From Stenotrophomonas maltophilia (GTDB lineage Bacteria > Pseudomonadota > Gammaproteobacteria > Xanthomonadales > Xanthomonadaceae): a stretch of 36,593 bases of DNA. This document shows positions 18,162 through 25,526 of this stretch, piece after piece. Position 1 is the stretch's first letter, and every line of letters begins with the position of its first letter. The notes beneath the pieces were generated by a model, which saw only the letters and a program-made list of their open reading frames with translations, had not been told where the DNA came from and searched no databases. Both the position numbers and the translations under genes were made by a program. Where the stretch lies: NCBI RefSeq assembly GCF_013464485.1, contig NZ_RAUX01000011.1:1-36593 (forward strand), written 5' to 3'.

Positions 18162-18917
18162 TCAGCAGGGGACTGCGAGCGGGCCGATCACGCCGGCCTG
18201 CAGGAACTGCTGCAGCAGCGCGGCACCGGGTTCGGCCAGCGCATCCTCGGCCAGCCCATGCGCGGTGGCCAGCTGCTGCAGGTAGGCATGGCCATCCAGG
18301 CCGGGTTGTTCGCCGATGCTGGACAGCAGGTACACCGCCAGCGGGCTCAGCACGGCGAAGCGCACTTCGCCATCGGCCTCGCGGCGGACCAGCAGGCCGG
18401 TCGGTTCGGCTGGCGGTTGTGACGGTGCGTCCTCGGCACCGAGCCGGTGCACCGGCCATTGGTACAGCAGCGGCCATGCCAGGGGCGAGCGTTGCAGCGG
18501 CACCCGCAGCGGGTCGATGTCGCCCGGCGCCGGCAGCGGTTCGGCGTCCAGTTGGTACAGCGCGGTTTCCACCCACTCGTAGTGGGCCAGCTCGGCCAGC
18601 GCCGGGTGTGGCAGCTGCGGCCGGGCCTGCAGCCACTGCACGAACTCGGCGGCCAGTTCGGTGAACAGCGGCGTCAGGCAGCGGTGGGTAGCGAAGTACT
18701 GGCGGACCAGCGCGCTCCAGGCCGGTTCGCCGAGCAGGCGCACGCAGACCGGAAAGCCGTTGCTCAACAGCCCCAGCAGGTTGTTGAACAGCAGCCGCTG
18801 GTACACCGCCACGCGGCGCGGTTCGAGCCCGGCCGGTGCGGCCACCGCCTGTGGATCGCGCAGGTGTGCGGTGAACGCGTGCTGCTGCGCACGCAGCGTG
18901 GCGGGGGTATCAGCCAT
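18162..18917 (-). CDS. hvfC: DUF2063 / HvfC-like RiPP maturation partner
   Basis: A 251-residue soluble protein with a helical N-terminal DUF2063 domain (about 8-100). It includes [19 protein letters not shown] and a following stretch ending [12 protein letters not shown], which are characteristic of the family. In HvfABC/bufferin systems this protein binds the precursor and forms a complex with the DUF692 enzyme. ATG 18917 overlaps the DUF692 stop by 8 bp, indicating translational coupling. The frame continues open upstream inside the DUF692 gene but without a likely start. Assignment rests on the family pattern plus strict gene context. Confidence 0.9.
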   Translation of the reverse strand: MADTPATLRAQQHAFTAHLRDPQAVAAPAGLEPRRVAVYQRLLFNNLLGLLSNGFPVCVRLLGEPAWSALVRQYFATHRCLTPLFTELAAEFVQWLQARPQLPHPALAELAHYEWVETALYQLDAEPLPAPGDIDPLRVPLQRSPLAWPLLYQWPVHRLGAEDAPSQPPAEPTGLLVRREADGEVRFAVLSPLAVYLLSSIGEQPGLDGHAYLQQLATAHGLAEDALAEPGAALLQQFLQAGVIGPLAVPC

Positions 18918-19785
18918 ATGCAGCCTCCGCGTGCGCGGCCTGCAGGCGGCGGATGGTCTGCAGTTCGCCGCGCAGTTCGGCGTAGGGCGGGAAATTGAAA
19001 TCGCGCTCGAGCAGGGTGGGGCGAGCGCCGATGCGCGCATAGGTGCGTGCCAGCAGCTCCCAGACCGGGTCGATCACCGCACTGCCATGGGTATCGATCT
19101 TCAGGTCCGGTGCCTCGTCCAGATGCCCGGCCACGTGCAGGCAGACAATGCGGTCTGCGGGAAGGCCGGCGATGAACGCGTCGGCGTCGTAACCATGGTT
19201 GCAGGCGTTGACGTAGACGTTGTTGACGTCCAGCAACAGGTCGCAGTCGGCCTCGGCAAGCACGGCGTTGGTGAAGGCCAGCTCGTCCATCGCCGGCTCC
19301 GGTGCCAGGTAGTAGGACACGTTCTCCACCGCGACGCGGCGGCCCAGCAGGTCCTGTACCTGACGGATGCGTGTGGCGGTGTGGCGCACTGCTTCATCGG
19401 TGAACGGAATCGGCAGCAGGTCGTACAGGTGACCGTCGTCGCTGCAGTAGCTCAGGTGTTCGCTGTACAGCGGCACGCGGTGCTTCTCCAGGAACTGGCC
19501 GACCTGTTCCAGCAGTTGCGTATCCAGCGGCGCGCTGCCGCCCAGCGACAACGACAGACCGTGGCAGCTCAGCGGATGGCGCTGCGCCAGTTCGGCCAGC
19601 GCGTCACCGGCGGGGCCGCCAACATGGATCCAGTTCTCCGGCGCGCATTCGAGGAAGTCGAAATCGCCCGCCGGTGCATCGCGCAGCTCCTGCAGCAGCG
19701 CCCGGCGCAGCCCCAACCCTGCGGCCGCCGCACGAAGCGGCAACCGCGGGTTGACGACGCTGGCGCGGACGTCAGTGCTTCCCAC
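18910..19785 (-). CDS. hvfB: DUF692 multinuclear non-heme iron oxidase (HvfB/bufferin-type peptide maturase)
   Basis: A TIM-barrel MNIO-family enzyme. Known relatives act with a DUF2063 partner to oxidise Cys residues in small precursors, forming oxazolone-thioamide or thiooxazole groups. Likely metal ligands or nearby residues, counted from the GTG start, are His75 (CHGLSLS), Glu109/His110 (YSEHLS), Glu154 (VAVEN), Asp186/Asn188 (LDVNNVY), His217 and His221 (HVAGH), Asp231/His233 (IDTHG) and Glu260 (LLERD). GTG 19785 gives 291 residues, the usual length, and overlaps the end of the precursor gene by 14 bp. GAAGG lies 8 nt upstream of that GTG. No ATG exists between the precursor stop and the conserved region. 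A longer frame overlapping the precursor gene is a shadow. Confidence 0.9.
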   Translation of the reverse strand: MGSTDVRASVVNPRLPLRAAAAGLGLRRALLQELRDAPAGDFDFLECAPENWIHVGGPAGDALAELAQRHPLSCHGLSLSLGGSAPLDTQLLEQVGQFLEKHRVPLYSEHLSYCSDDGHLYDLLPIPFTDEAVRHTATRIRQVQDLLGRRVAVENVSYYLAPEPAMDELAFTNAVLAEADCDLLLDVNNVYVNACNHGYDADAFIAGLPADRIVCLHVAGHLDEAPDLKIDTHGSAVIDPVWELLARTYARIGARPTLLERDFNFPPYAELRGELQTIRRLQAAHAEAAYG

Positions 19786-20128
19786 CGCACTTGCCTTCGC
19801 CACACTTGCCTTCGGCCGCCTTCTTGTCGCCGGTCTTGGCCTTGGCGCCAGCTGCCGCACCGGCAGCCTTGCCCTTGTCGGCACCGCACTTGCCTTCGGC
19901 GGTCTTGCCGTCGGCACCACACTTGCCTTCGGCATGCTTGGTGGCGTCAGCGGCCATCTTGCCATCGGCGGCCTTGGCGTCGGTGGTGGCCTTGGCCGCC
20001 TGCCCAGCCACCAGGTAACCCTGGGCAAGGTCGCTCATGCTCAGGGCCGAAGCACTGGCGGTCATACCCAGGCCGGCGGCCAGGGCGGTGGCAGTCAGCA
20101 GGGACAGGGTCTTGTTGGAACTGCTCAT
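19772..20128 (-). CDS. hvfA: EGKCG-repeat RiPP precursor (HvfA/bufferin-2 type), putative copper-binding peptide
   Basis: A 118-residue secreted peptide. A Sec signal (about 1-28, ending ASASA) precedes an Ala/Lys/Asp/Gly-rich low-complexity region. All four cysteines (70, 81, 109, 114) lie in EGKCG motifs, at 67-71, 78-82, 106-110 and 111-115, the last two back to back. EGKCG is the motif known to be modified by HvfB/HvfC-type enzymes in Haemophilus oxazolin and related bufferins to give copper ligands. An AGGAG-like ribosome site precedes ATG 20128. It is the first gene of the four-gene cluster. The DUF692 gene starts inside its last codons. Metal specificity here is inferred, not shown. 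Confidence 0.9.
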   Translation of the reverse strand: MSSSNKTLSLLTATALAAGLGMTASASALSMSDLAQGYLVAGQAAKATTDAKAADGKMAADATKHAEGKCGADGKTAEGKCGADKGKAAGAAAGAKAKTGDKKAAEGKCGEGKCGGKH

Positions 20129-20229
20129 CGGTCGTGCTCCTGGGTGGTGTGGGCGGGTGCCCGGATGGCCGGCGGGGATGCCGGTGGAAGTGATGGTGCA
20201 GCGATCCTACTCAACGAATCCTCGCCAAG

Positions 20230-20249
20230 ACCTCAAATTTTCGTGAGGT
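20230..20249. promoter_or_regulatory. Inverted repeat upstream of the EGKCG-peptide operon
   Basis: ACCTCA (20230-20235) and TGAGGT (20244-20249) with an 8-nt AT-rich spacer, about 100 bp upstream of hvfA. It is the AT-richest point of the gap. It could be an operator, or part of an extracytoplasmic-sigma promoter, since GTAAC lies next to it on the minus strand. I cannot define the promoter. Confidence 0.3.
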
Positions 20250-20275
20250 TTGTTACAGAAGCACCTGGACGGTCC

Positions 20276-20295
20276 GCACCGGGCAAGCCCGGTGC
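20276..20295. repeat. Short perfect palindrome between phoU and the hvf operon
   Basis: GCACCGGGC-AA-GCCCGGTGC, a 9-bp stem in the 258-bp gap between the phoU stop and the hvfA start. It could be a REP variant without the GTAG head. Confidence 0.5.
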
Positions 20296-20323
20296 CCACA
20301 ATGCGGGGGGAATACCCCAAAAA

Positions 20324-20352
20324 GGAAGGCCGCCGTCACAAGGACAGCGGCC
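20324..20352 (-). terminator. Terminator of the pst-phoU operon
   Basis: On the minus strand GGCCGC-T-GTC...GAC-G-GCGGCC forms a long stem with one internal mismatch. A T-rich tract TTCCTTTTT follows, about 35 bp after the phoU stop codon. Confidence 0.75.
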
Positions 20353-20386
20353 ACCCTGGATCCAACTCTGGTGTTGCGGTGCAGCG

Positions 20387-21094
20387 TCAGATCTGCCCGG
20401 TGCTGGAGGTCTCGTCGCGCTTCTCGCGCGGGGGCAACGGCTGCTCGCCGTGCACCAGGAACCACACGTTCTCGGCGATGTTGGTGGCGTGGTCGCCCAC
20501 GCGCTCCAGATTCTTGGCCATGAACAGCAGGTGGGTGCACGGGGTGATGTTGCGCGGGTCTTCCATCATGTAGGTCAGCAGTTCGCGGAACAGCGCGGTG
20601 TACTGCGCGTCCAGGCGGGCATCGTCCTCGCGCAGTTCCAGCGCGGCATCGGCGTCGTTGTCGCGGTATGCCGCGATGGCGCGGCGCACCTGCTGTGCAG
20701 CCAGGCGGCCGAGGGCACGCAGGCCCTGGATCTGCGGCAGCGGCGGCACCTTGCCGAGTGCGATCGAGCGCTTGGCCACGTTGGCGGCGTAGTCGCCGAT
20801 GCGCTCGATGTCGGCCGGGATGCGCAGGCCGGCGAGGATCTCGCGCAGGTCGCGCGCCATCGGGCCGCGCAATGCCAGGCGCATCACGTCGTGGCTGATC
20901 TGCTGTTCCAGCGCATCGATGGCTTCATCGTTGGCGATGATGCGATGGGCGGCGTTCTCATCGCGCTTTTCGATCACGTCCATCGACGCTTCGAGCTGGG
21001 CGACGGCCATCTCGCCCATGCGCACGATTTCGGCTACCAGGCGCTGCTGCTCTTCGTCGTAGCTCTTGACGATGTGGTCGTTGGGAAGATTCAT
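20387..21094 (-). CDS. phoU: Phosphate-signalling protein PhoU
   Basis: A 235-residue all-helical protein made of two PhoU repeats of about 100 residues. Both repeats carry the acidic metal-binding helices, with RIPADIERIGDYAANVAK in the first and KNLERVGDHATNIAENV in the second. PhoU couples the Pst importer to PhoR and holds the Pho regulon off when phosphate is plentiful. It is the last gene of pstSCAB-phoU. Two SMAG/REP units sit between it and pstB, and a terminator follows. The C-terminus (about 20 polar residues) is a little longer than in E. coli. Confidence 0.96.
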   Translation of the reverse strand: MNLPNDHIVKSYDEEQQRLVAEIVRMGEMAVAQLEASMDVIEKRDENAAHRIIANDEAIDALEQQISHDVMRLALRGPMARDLREILAGLRIPADIERIGDYAANVAKRSIALGKVPPLPQIQGLRALGRLAAQQVRRAIAAYRDNDADAALELREDDARLDAQYTALFRELLTYMMEDPRNITPCTHLLFMAKNLERVGDHATNIAENVWFLVHGEQPLPPREKRDETSSTGQI

Positions 21095-21108
21095 GGTTGT
21101 TCCACTCT

Positions 21109-21164
21109 GTAGAGTCGAGCCATGCCCGACTGCCGTTGTCTGTAGAGTCGAGCCACGCTCGACC
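21109..21164. repeat. Tandem SMAG/REP units between pstB and phoU
   Basis: Two GTAG-headed units in the same orientation, AGTCGAGCCATGCCCGACT (21113-21131) and AGTCGAGCCACGCTCGACC (21146-21164). They are inside an operon and so may affect the stability of the upstream pst message relative to phoU. Confidence 0.8.
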
Positions 21165-21170
21165 GACGTT

Positions 21171-22028
21171 TCAGCCGAATCGACCGGTGATGTAGTCCTC
21201 GGTCTGCCGCTGCGACGGCTGCGAGAAGATCACTTCGGTGCGGTCGTGCTCGATCAGGTCACCCAGGTACATGAAGGCGGTGTAATCCGACACGCGCGCG
21301 GCCTGCTGCATGTTGTGGGTGACGATGACGATGGTGTACTCGTGCTTGAGCTCTTCCACCAGCTGTTCGATGCGGCTGGTCGAGATCGGGTCCAGCGCGG
21401 AGGTCGGCTCGTCCAGCAGCAGCACCGAAGGGCGCAGGGCCACGGCGCGGGCGATGCACAGGCGCTGCTGCTGGCCACCGGACAGGCCCAGCGCGCTCTG
21501 CCCCAGCTTGTCCTTCACTTCATCCCACAGCGCGCCCTGGCGCAGCGCCTGCTCGACGCGGTCGGCCATGTCGGCCTTGCTCAGCCTTTCGTGGTGGCGG
21601 ATGCCGTAGGCCACGTTCTCGAAGATGGTCATCGGGAACGGCACCGGCTTCTGGAACACCATGCCGACCTTGCTGCGCAGGCGGTTCATCGGGTACTTCG
21701 GCGACAGGATGTTCTCGCCGTCCAGCAGCACTTCACCGCGCGCTTCCAGCTTCGGGTACAGCGCGTAGATGCGGTTGAAGATGCGCAGCAGCGTGGACTT
21801 GCCGCAGCCGGAAGGACCGATCAGCGCGGTCACGCGCTTTTCCGGGATTTCCAGGTTGATGCCCTTCAGGGCGTGGAACTTGTCGTAGTAGAAGTCCAGT
21901 CCGCGCGCGGCAAGCTTGACCGGAGCCGGCGTGTGCAGGCTCTCGTGCGAGGACGGCACGGCGATGCGCTGCATCGGCACGGCGTTGGAAAGGTCGTTCA
22001 TGGCGTTATCCACGGAAAGGTCAGTCAT
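21171..22028 (-). CDS. pstB: Phosphate ABC importer ATPase PstB
   Basis: A 285-residue ATPase with Walker [10 protein letters not shown] (71-79), signature LSGGQQQR (182-189), Walker [13 protein letters not shown] (Asp206, Glu207) and switch His in [10 protein letters not shown]. PstB_I features such as [20 protein letters not shown] mark it as the phosphate type. ATG 22028 is 2 bp from the pstA stop region (22021-22023) and overlaps it, so translation is likely coupled. An internal Met at residue 10 or 19 would remove only the extended N-terminal tail. It powers uptake through PstC/PstA. Confidence 0.96.
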   Translation of the reverse strand: MTDLSVDNAMNDLSNAVPMQRIAVPSSHESLHTPAPVKLAARGLDFYYDKFHALKGINLEIPEKRVTALIGPSGCGKSTLLRIFNRIYALYPKLEARGEVLLDGENILSPKYPMNRLRSKVGMVFQKPVPFPMTIFENVAYGIRHHERLSKADMADRVEQALRQGALWDEVKDKLGQSALGLSGGQQQRLCIARAVALRPSVLLLDEPTSALDPISTSRIEQLVEELKHEYTIVIVTHNMQQAARVSDYTAFMYLGDLIEHDRTEVIFSQPSQRQTEDYITGRFG

Positions 22029-22884
22029 GGGAGATACGGTTGCGCAGCAGGATGCCGCGGGCGGCAAGGCTGACCAGCAGCACGAAGACAGTCAGCACCA
22101 GGGCACCGGCCCAGGCCAGCACCTGCCAGGATTCATACGGACTGCCGGCGAACTGGTTCATCACCACCGGCACCGAGGCCATCGGCTGGAAGATGTTGTT
22201 GTTCCAGTACTGGTTGCCGAAGGCGGTGAACAGCAGCGGCGCGGTCTCGCCGGAAATGCGGGCCAGCGCCAGCAGGATGCCGGTGATGATGCCGGCCGAA
22301 GCACTGCGGTACAGCACCTGCACGATCACCTTCCACTGCGGGATACCCAGCGACAGCGCCGCCTCACGCATCTGCGAGGGCACCAGGCGCAGCATCTCGT
22401 CGGTGGTGCGCACCACCACCGGCAGCACGATGAAGGCCAGCGACAGGGCACCGGCGAATGCGGAGAAGTTGCCGCCGGTCTGCATCACGTACAGGGTGTA
22501 GACGAACAGGCCGAGCACGATCGACGGTGCCGACAGCAGGATGTCGTTGACGAAGCGGACCACGGTGCCGGCCTTGCGGGCGTTGCCGTACTCGGCCAGC
22601 CAGGTACCGGCCAGCACACCCAGCGGGGTACCGATGCCGATTGCCAGCGCACACATCACCGCGCTGCCGAAGAAGGCGTTGGCCAGGCCGCCTTCCTGCA
22701 TTGGCGGCGGCGTCATCTTGGTGAACAGATTCCAGTTGATGCCGGCCAGGCCCTTGGATGCCAGGGTGAACAGGATCCAGCCCAGGAAGAACAGGCCGAA
22801 CAGGGCGGTGGCGCAGGACAGCGCGATGGCAACGACATTGCCGATGCGGCGGCGCAGGTACAACGAATCAGCGGTAGTGGACAT
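22021..22884 (-). CDS. pstA: Phosphate ABC importer permease PstA
   Basis: A 287-residue inner-membrane permease with six predicted helices. The EAA-type coupling loop toward the ATPase is recognisable ([20 protein letters not shown]). It pairs with PstC to form the channel. The start ATG overlaps the pstC stop by one base (TGATG), and the 3' end overlaps pstB, so pstC-pstA-pstB form one coupled block. Confidence 0.96.
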   Translation of the reverse strand: MSTTADSLYLRRRIGNVVAIALSCATALFGLFFLGWILFTLASKGLAGINWNLFTKMTPPPMQEGGLANAFFGSAVMCALAIGIGTPLGVLAGTWLAEYGNARKAGTVVRFVNDILLSAPSIVLGLFVYTLYVMQTGGNFSAFAGALSLAFIVLPVVVRTTDEMLRLVPSQMREAALSLGIPQWKVIVQVLYRSASAGIITGILLALARISGETAPLLFTAFGNQYWNNNIFQPMASVPVVMNQFAGSPYESWQVLAWAGALVLTVFVLLVSLAARGILLRNRISHD

Positions 22885-23852
22885 CAGTTGCCCTCCTTGC
22901 GGGACAGGCGCATCAGCATCAGGCGGGCAATGGCCAGCACCACGAAGGTGACGATGAACAGGACGAAGCCGAGCAGCAGCAGGGCCGAGCGGTAGGTTTC
23001 AGTGGCTTCGCCGAAATCGTTGGCGATCAGCGCGGCGATGGTGGTGCCCGGTTCCAGCAGCGACGGCGACAGGCGCACGCTGTTGCCGATCACGAAGGCG
23101 ACCGCCATTGTCTCGCCCAGGGCGCGGCCGAGGCCGAGGAAGATGCCGCCGATCACCGCCGAGCGGGTGTAGGGCAGGACGATGTCCCAGCTCACTTCCC
23201 ACTTGGTGGAGCCCAGTGCATAGGCCGATTCCTTCAGGCGGGTCGGCACGGTCAGGAACACTTCGCGCATCACCGAGGAGATGAACGGAATGACCATGAT
23301 GGCCAGCACGAAGCCGGCGGTGAGCATGCCGATGCCCAGCGGCGGGCCCTGGAACAGCGGGCCGATGACCGGCATCTCGCCCAGGGTTTCGTTGAGGAAC
23401 GGGGTCACGTACTCGGTCATCACCGGCACCAGCACGAACAGGCCCCACATGCCGTAGATGATCGAGGGAATGCCCGCCAGCAGTTCGATGGCGGTTCCGA
23501 CCGGGCCGCGCAGCCAGCGCGGTGCCACTTCGGTGAGGAAGAAGGCGATGCCGAAGCTGACCGGCACGGCGATGACCATCGCGATCAGCGCGGTGACCAG
23601 GGTGCCGTAGATCGGAGCGAGAGCACCGAACTTGTTTTCGACCGGATTCCAGTCGGCGGAGAAGAAGAAGCTCAGGCCCTGCATCTGCAGGGCATGGCGG
23701 CCGCCCCACAGCATCGACAGCGCGGCGCAGGCCAGGGCGATCAGGACGAAGATGACGGTGCCGACCAGCACCCATCGGAACAGTTTGTCGTTGCGGGCAT
23801 CACGCGTATCACGCGTGGACGGGGCGGCTACAGGCTGGGCGATGGCATTCAT
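22884..23852 (-). CDS. pstC: Phosphate ABC importer permease PstC
   Basis: A 322-residue inner-membrane permease with six helices. It has a periplasmic loop after the first helix and the coupling motif LKESAYALGSTKWEVSWDIV. The segment GTAIELLAGIPSIIYGMWGL is typical for PstC. It lies 78 bp downstream of the lipoprotein pstS gene, with a strong hairpin in that gap. Confidence 0.96.
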   Translation of the reverse strand: MNAIAQPVAAPSTRDTRDARNDKLFRWVLVGTVIFVLIALACAALSMLWGGRHALQMQGLSFFFSADWNPVENKFGALAPIYGTLVTALIAMVIAVPVSFGIAFFLTEVAPRWLRGPVGTAIELLAGIPSIIYGMWGLFVLVPVMTEYVTPFLNETLGEMPVIGPLFQGPPLGIGMLTAGFVLAIMVIPFISSVMREVFLTVPTRLKESAYALGSTKWEVSWDIVLPYTRSAVIGGIFLGLGRALGETMAVAFVIGNSVRLSPSLLEPGTTIAALIANDFGEATETYRSALLLLGFVLFIVTFVVLAIARLMLMRLSRKEGN

Positions 23853-23897
23853 GGGGACGGCAGGGCCAGGAAGGGGCGGGGCGGCACGGCGTGGAAA

Positions 23898-23924
23898 CGG
23901 CGGTGCCCGTACGGGGCACCGCCG
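23898..23924 (-). promoter_or_regulatory. Intercistronic hairpin between pstS and pstC
   Basis: CGGCGGTGCCC and GGGCACCGCCG form a perfect 11-bp GC-rich stem with a 5-nt loop, 6 bp after the pstS stop. No T-tract follows, so a processing or 3'-end stabilising element for the abundant pstS message is more likely than a full terminator. Confidence 0.65.
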
Positions 23925-23930
23925 TGTCCG

Positions 23931-25019
23931 TCACTTCAGGTCGGTCGCCCAGTAGGCCTCGATCTGCTTGACCAGTTCGGCCGGCAGCGGCACGTAGTGC
24001 AGCTCGTTGGCCTGGGCCTGGCCGTTTTCGAAGGCCCACTTGAAGAAGGCCAGGGTGTCCTGGTTGCGCTTGGCGTCCTTCGGCTGCTTCTGCATCAGCA
24101 TGAAGTTGGTGGCGGTGATCGGCCACGCCTGCTCGCCCGGAGCGTTGGTGATGACCAGGTTGAAATCCTTGGCGCTGGCCCAGTCGGCGCTGGCGGCCGC
24201 GGCAGCGAAGGTTTCCGCGCTCGGCTCGACCCAGTTGCCGGCCGCGTTCTGCATGGCGGTGTACGGCATGCCGTTCTGCAGCGCGTAGGCCAGTTCGACG
24301 TAGCCGATCGAGCCCTTGATCTGCTTCACGTAGGAGGCCACGCCTTCATTGCCCTTGCCACCCACGCCGTCCGGCCACTGCACCGAGGTGCCTTCGCCGA
24401 CCTTGCTCTTCCACTCCGGGCTGACCTTGGACAGGTAGTTGGAGAAGTTGAAGGTGGTGCCTGAACCGTCCGAACGGTGGACCAGGGTGATCTTGCCGTC
24501 CGGCAGCTTCACGCCCGGGTTGGCGGCGACGATGGCCGGGTCGTTCCAGGTCTTGACCTTGCCCAGGAAGATGTCGGCCAGCAGGGCGCCGCTCAGGCGC
24601 AGCTTGCCGGCTTCCAGGCCTTCGATGTTGACCACCGGCACCACGCCGCCGATGGCCGACGGGAACTGCGCCAGGCCGGCCTGGGCCAGCTCTTCGCTGC
24701 TCAGCGGCTTGTCGGAGGAACCAAAGTCGACGGTGCCGGCCTTGATCTGGGCGATGCCACCGCCGGAACCGATCGACTGGTAGTTGATCTTGGCGCCGGT
24801 GCTGGCGTTGTAGTCAGCCGACCACTTGGAGACCAGCGGGAAGATGAAGGACGCGCCTGCGCCGGACACTTCGGCGGTCACCTTGGCACCGGCGGCGGCC
24901 GGAGCGGCCGCGCCGTCGGCTGCCGGCTGCTGTGCGGCCTGCTTGTCGCCACCGCAGGCCGACAGGCCCAGGGCGATGGCCAGGGAAAGGGCGGCAAGGC
25001 CGGCCGAGTGCAGTTTCAT
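23931..25019 (-). CDS. pstS: Phosphate-binding protein PstS, lipoprotein form
   Basis: A 362-residue substrate-binding protein. The signal peptide ends in a lipobox (LGLSAC, Cys22), so the mature protein is lipid-anchored. A flexible Ala/Pro/Gly linker (about 26-50) precedes the conserved core starting EVSGAGASFIFP. Phosphate-contact segments are visible as GAGASF, SIGSGGGIAQI, VDFGSSD and VHRSDGSGTTFNF. ATG 25019 is preceded by GGAG; a GTG two codons earlier is less likely. It lies upstream of pstCAB and is preceded by Pho-box-like repeats. The next gene upstream is a second, non-lipidated PstS with an almost parallel sequence. Confidence 0.95.
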   Translation of the reverse strand: MKLHSAGLAALSLAIALGLSACGGDKQAAQQPAADGAAAPAAAGAKVTAEVSGAGASFIFPLVSKWSADYNASTGAKINYQSIGSGGGIAQIKAGTVDFGSSDKPLSSEELAQAGLAQFPSAIGGVVPVVNIEGLEAGKLRLSGALLADIFLGKVKTWNDPAIVAANPGVKLPDGKITLVHRSDGSGTTFNFSNYLSKVSPEWKSKVGEGTSVQWPDGVGGKGNEGVASYVKQIKGSIGYVELAYALQNGMPYTAMQNAAGNWVEPSAETFAAAAASADWASAKDFNLVITNAPGEQAWPITATNFMLMQKQPKDAKRNQDTLAFFKWAFENGQAQANELHYVPLPAELVKQIEAYWATDLK

Positions 25020-25036
25020 GGTCACTCCATAGCGGG

Positions 25037-25056
25037 GTAGAGCCGACGTCGTCGGC
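25037..25056. repeat. SMAG/REP-like unit upstream of pstS
   Basis: GTAG followed by AGCCGAC-GTCGTCGGC, a GTAG-headed hairpin with a very short loop. It lies between the Pho boxes and the pstS start, so it would be in the 5' leader. Confidence 0.6.
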
Positions 25057-25071
25057 GGATGCGGCTATGAA

Positions 25072-25109
25072 ATGATGTTTTTGTTACAGCCGTATTACGA
25101 CCATGACAG
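25072..25109 (-). promoter_or_regulatory. Candidate Pho boxes upstream of pstS (lipoprotein)
   Basis: On the minus strand CTGTAAC (25083-25089) and ACATCAT (25072-25078) are 11 nt apart, the PhoB half-site period. A near-perfect CTGTCAT half-site lies at 25103-25109, but 2 nt out of that phase. The pattern fits a PhoB-activated promoter. Confidence 0.6.
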
Positions 25110-25270
25110 AGGTGTCCTGGATCACGTTCTGACAAGGGTTTCACGGGGTTGGCTGCGATCCGGGAGACCCCCGGGGACCCCGGATCTGCGCACCGGTATG
25201 ACGGTCGGGGCTCTACAAACGCTCTTGCCTTTGCTCCTGCCTTTCATGACCCCACCGCGCCCCCGATGAA

Positions 25271-25392
25271 CTGTCGAGAGGCGGTGGGCCAGGGCGTGCA
25301 GGACCGTCCACGGCATGGATGCCGTGGCCGAGCCCCCAAGGACGGGTTTACGGCGTGTCCTGCACGCCCTGGCTCACCGACTCCCCCACGGA
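25271..25392 (+). repeat. Long-hairpin element, copy A (unnamed family)
   Basis: Arms 25278-25304 and 25357-25383 pair over 27 bp with one mismatch and one G-U. They enclose a 52-nt core (25305-25356) with an inner hairpin CCACGGC-ATGGAT-GCCGTGG and the string AGCCCCCAAGGACGGGTTTA. The core is 47/52 identical to copy B at 32984-33035, while the outer arms are different sequences. Shared flanks are CTGTCGA on the left and CCCACGGA (here CCCCACGGA) on the right. Frames run through it, but no start or ribosome site supports a gene. Confidence 0.8.
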
Positions 25393-25441
25393 TCAGCGAA
25401 GGCGCAAACGCTCTTCACGATCAACCCCCAAAACAAGAAGA

Positions 25442-25506
25442 GCGCGAGATCTCGAGGATCTCGCGCCCGGGTGGGATCGGCGGGGGAGAGAGGACCCGCC
25501 GATCCC
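25442..25506 (-). terminator. Double hairpin downstream of the second pstS
   Basis: Going leftward from the pstS stop: GGGATCGGCGGG pairs with CCCGCCGATCCC (12 bp, 25473-25506). A second perfect stem GCGCGAGATC/GATCTCGCGC follows (25442-25466), then TCTTCTTGTTTT. The second hairpin with its T-rich tail fits a rho-independent terminator. Two pst units would then be transcribed separately. Confidence 0.7.
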
Positions 25507-25526
25507 GTTCCTGCGGGGGAGCGCGC

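Noticed and set aside
19786-20028. N-terminal extension of the DUF692 frame into the EGKCG gene
   Set aside because: It would overlap most of the precursor in another frame and adds a Pro/Arg-rich tail unlike any DUF692 protein. The GTG at 19785 gives the normal length.
18661-20193. Plus-strand frame opposite the DUF692 and EGKCG genes
   Set aside because: Low-complexity His/Arg/Cys-rich translation. The minus-strand genes have family motifs and coupled starts.
25271-25392. Protein-coding reading of the long-hairpin elements (for example a frame with GMDAVAEPPRTGLRR)
   Set aside because: The frame is shared between copies only through the conserved core. The arms change by paired substitutions, and no start or ribosome site is present.
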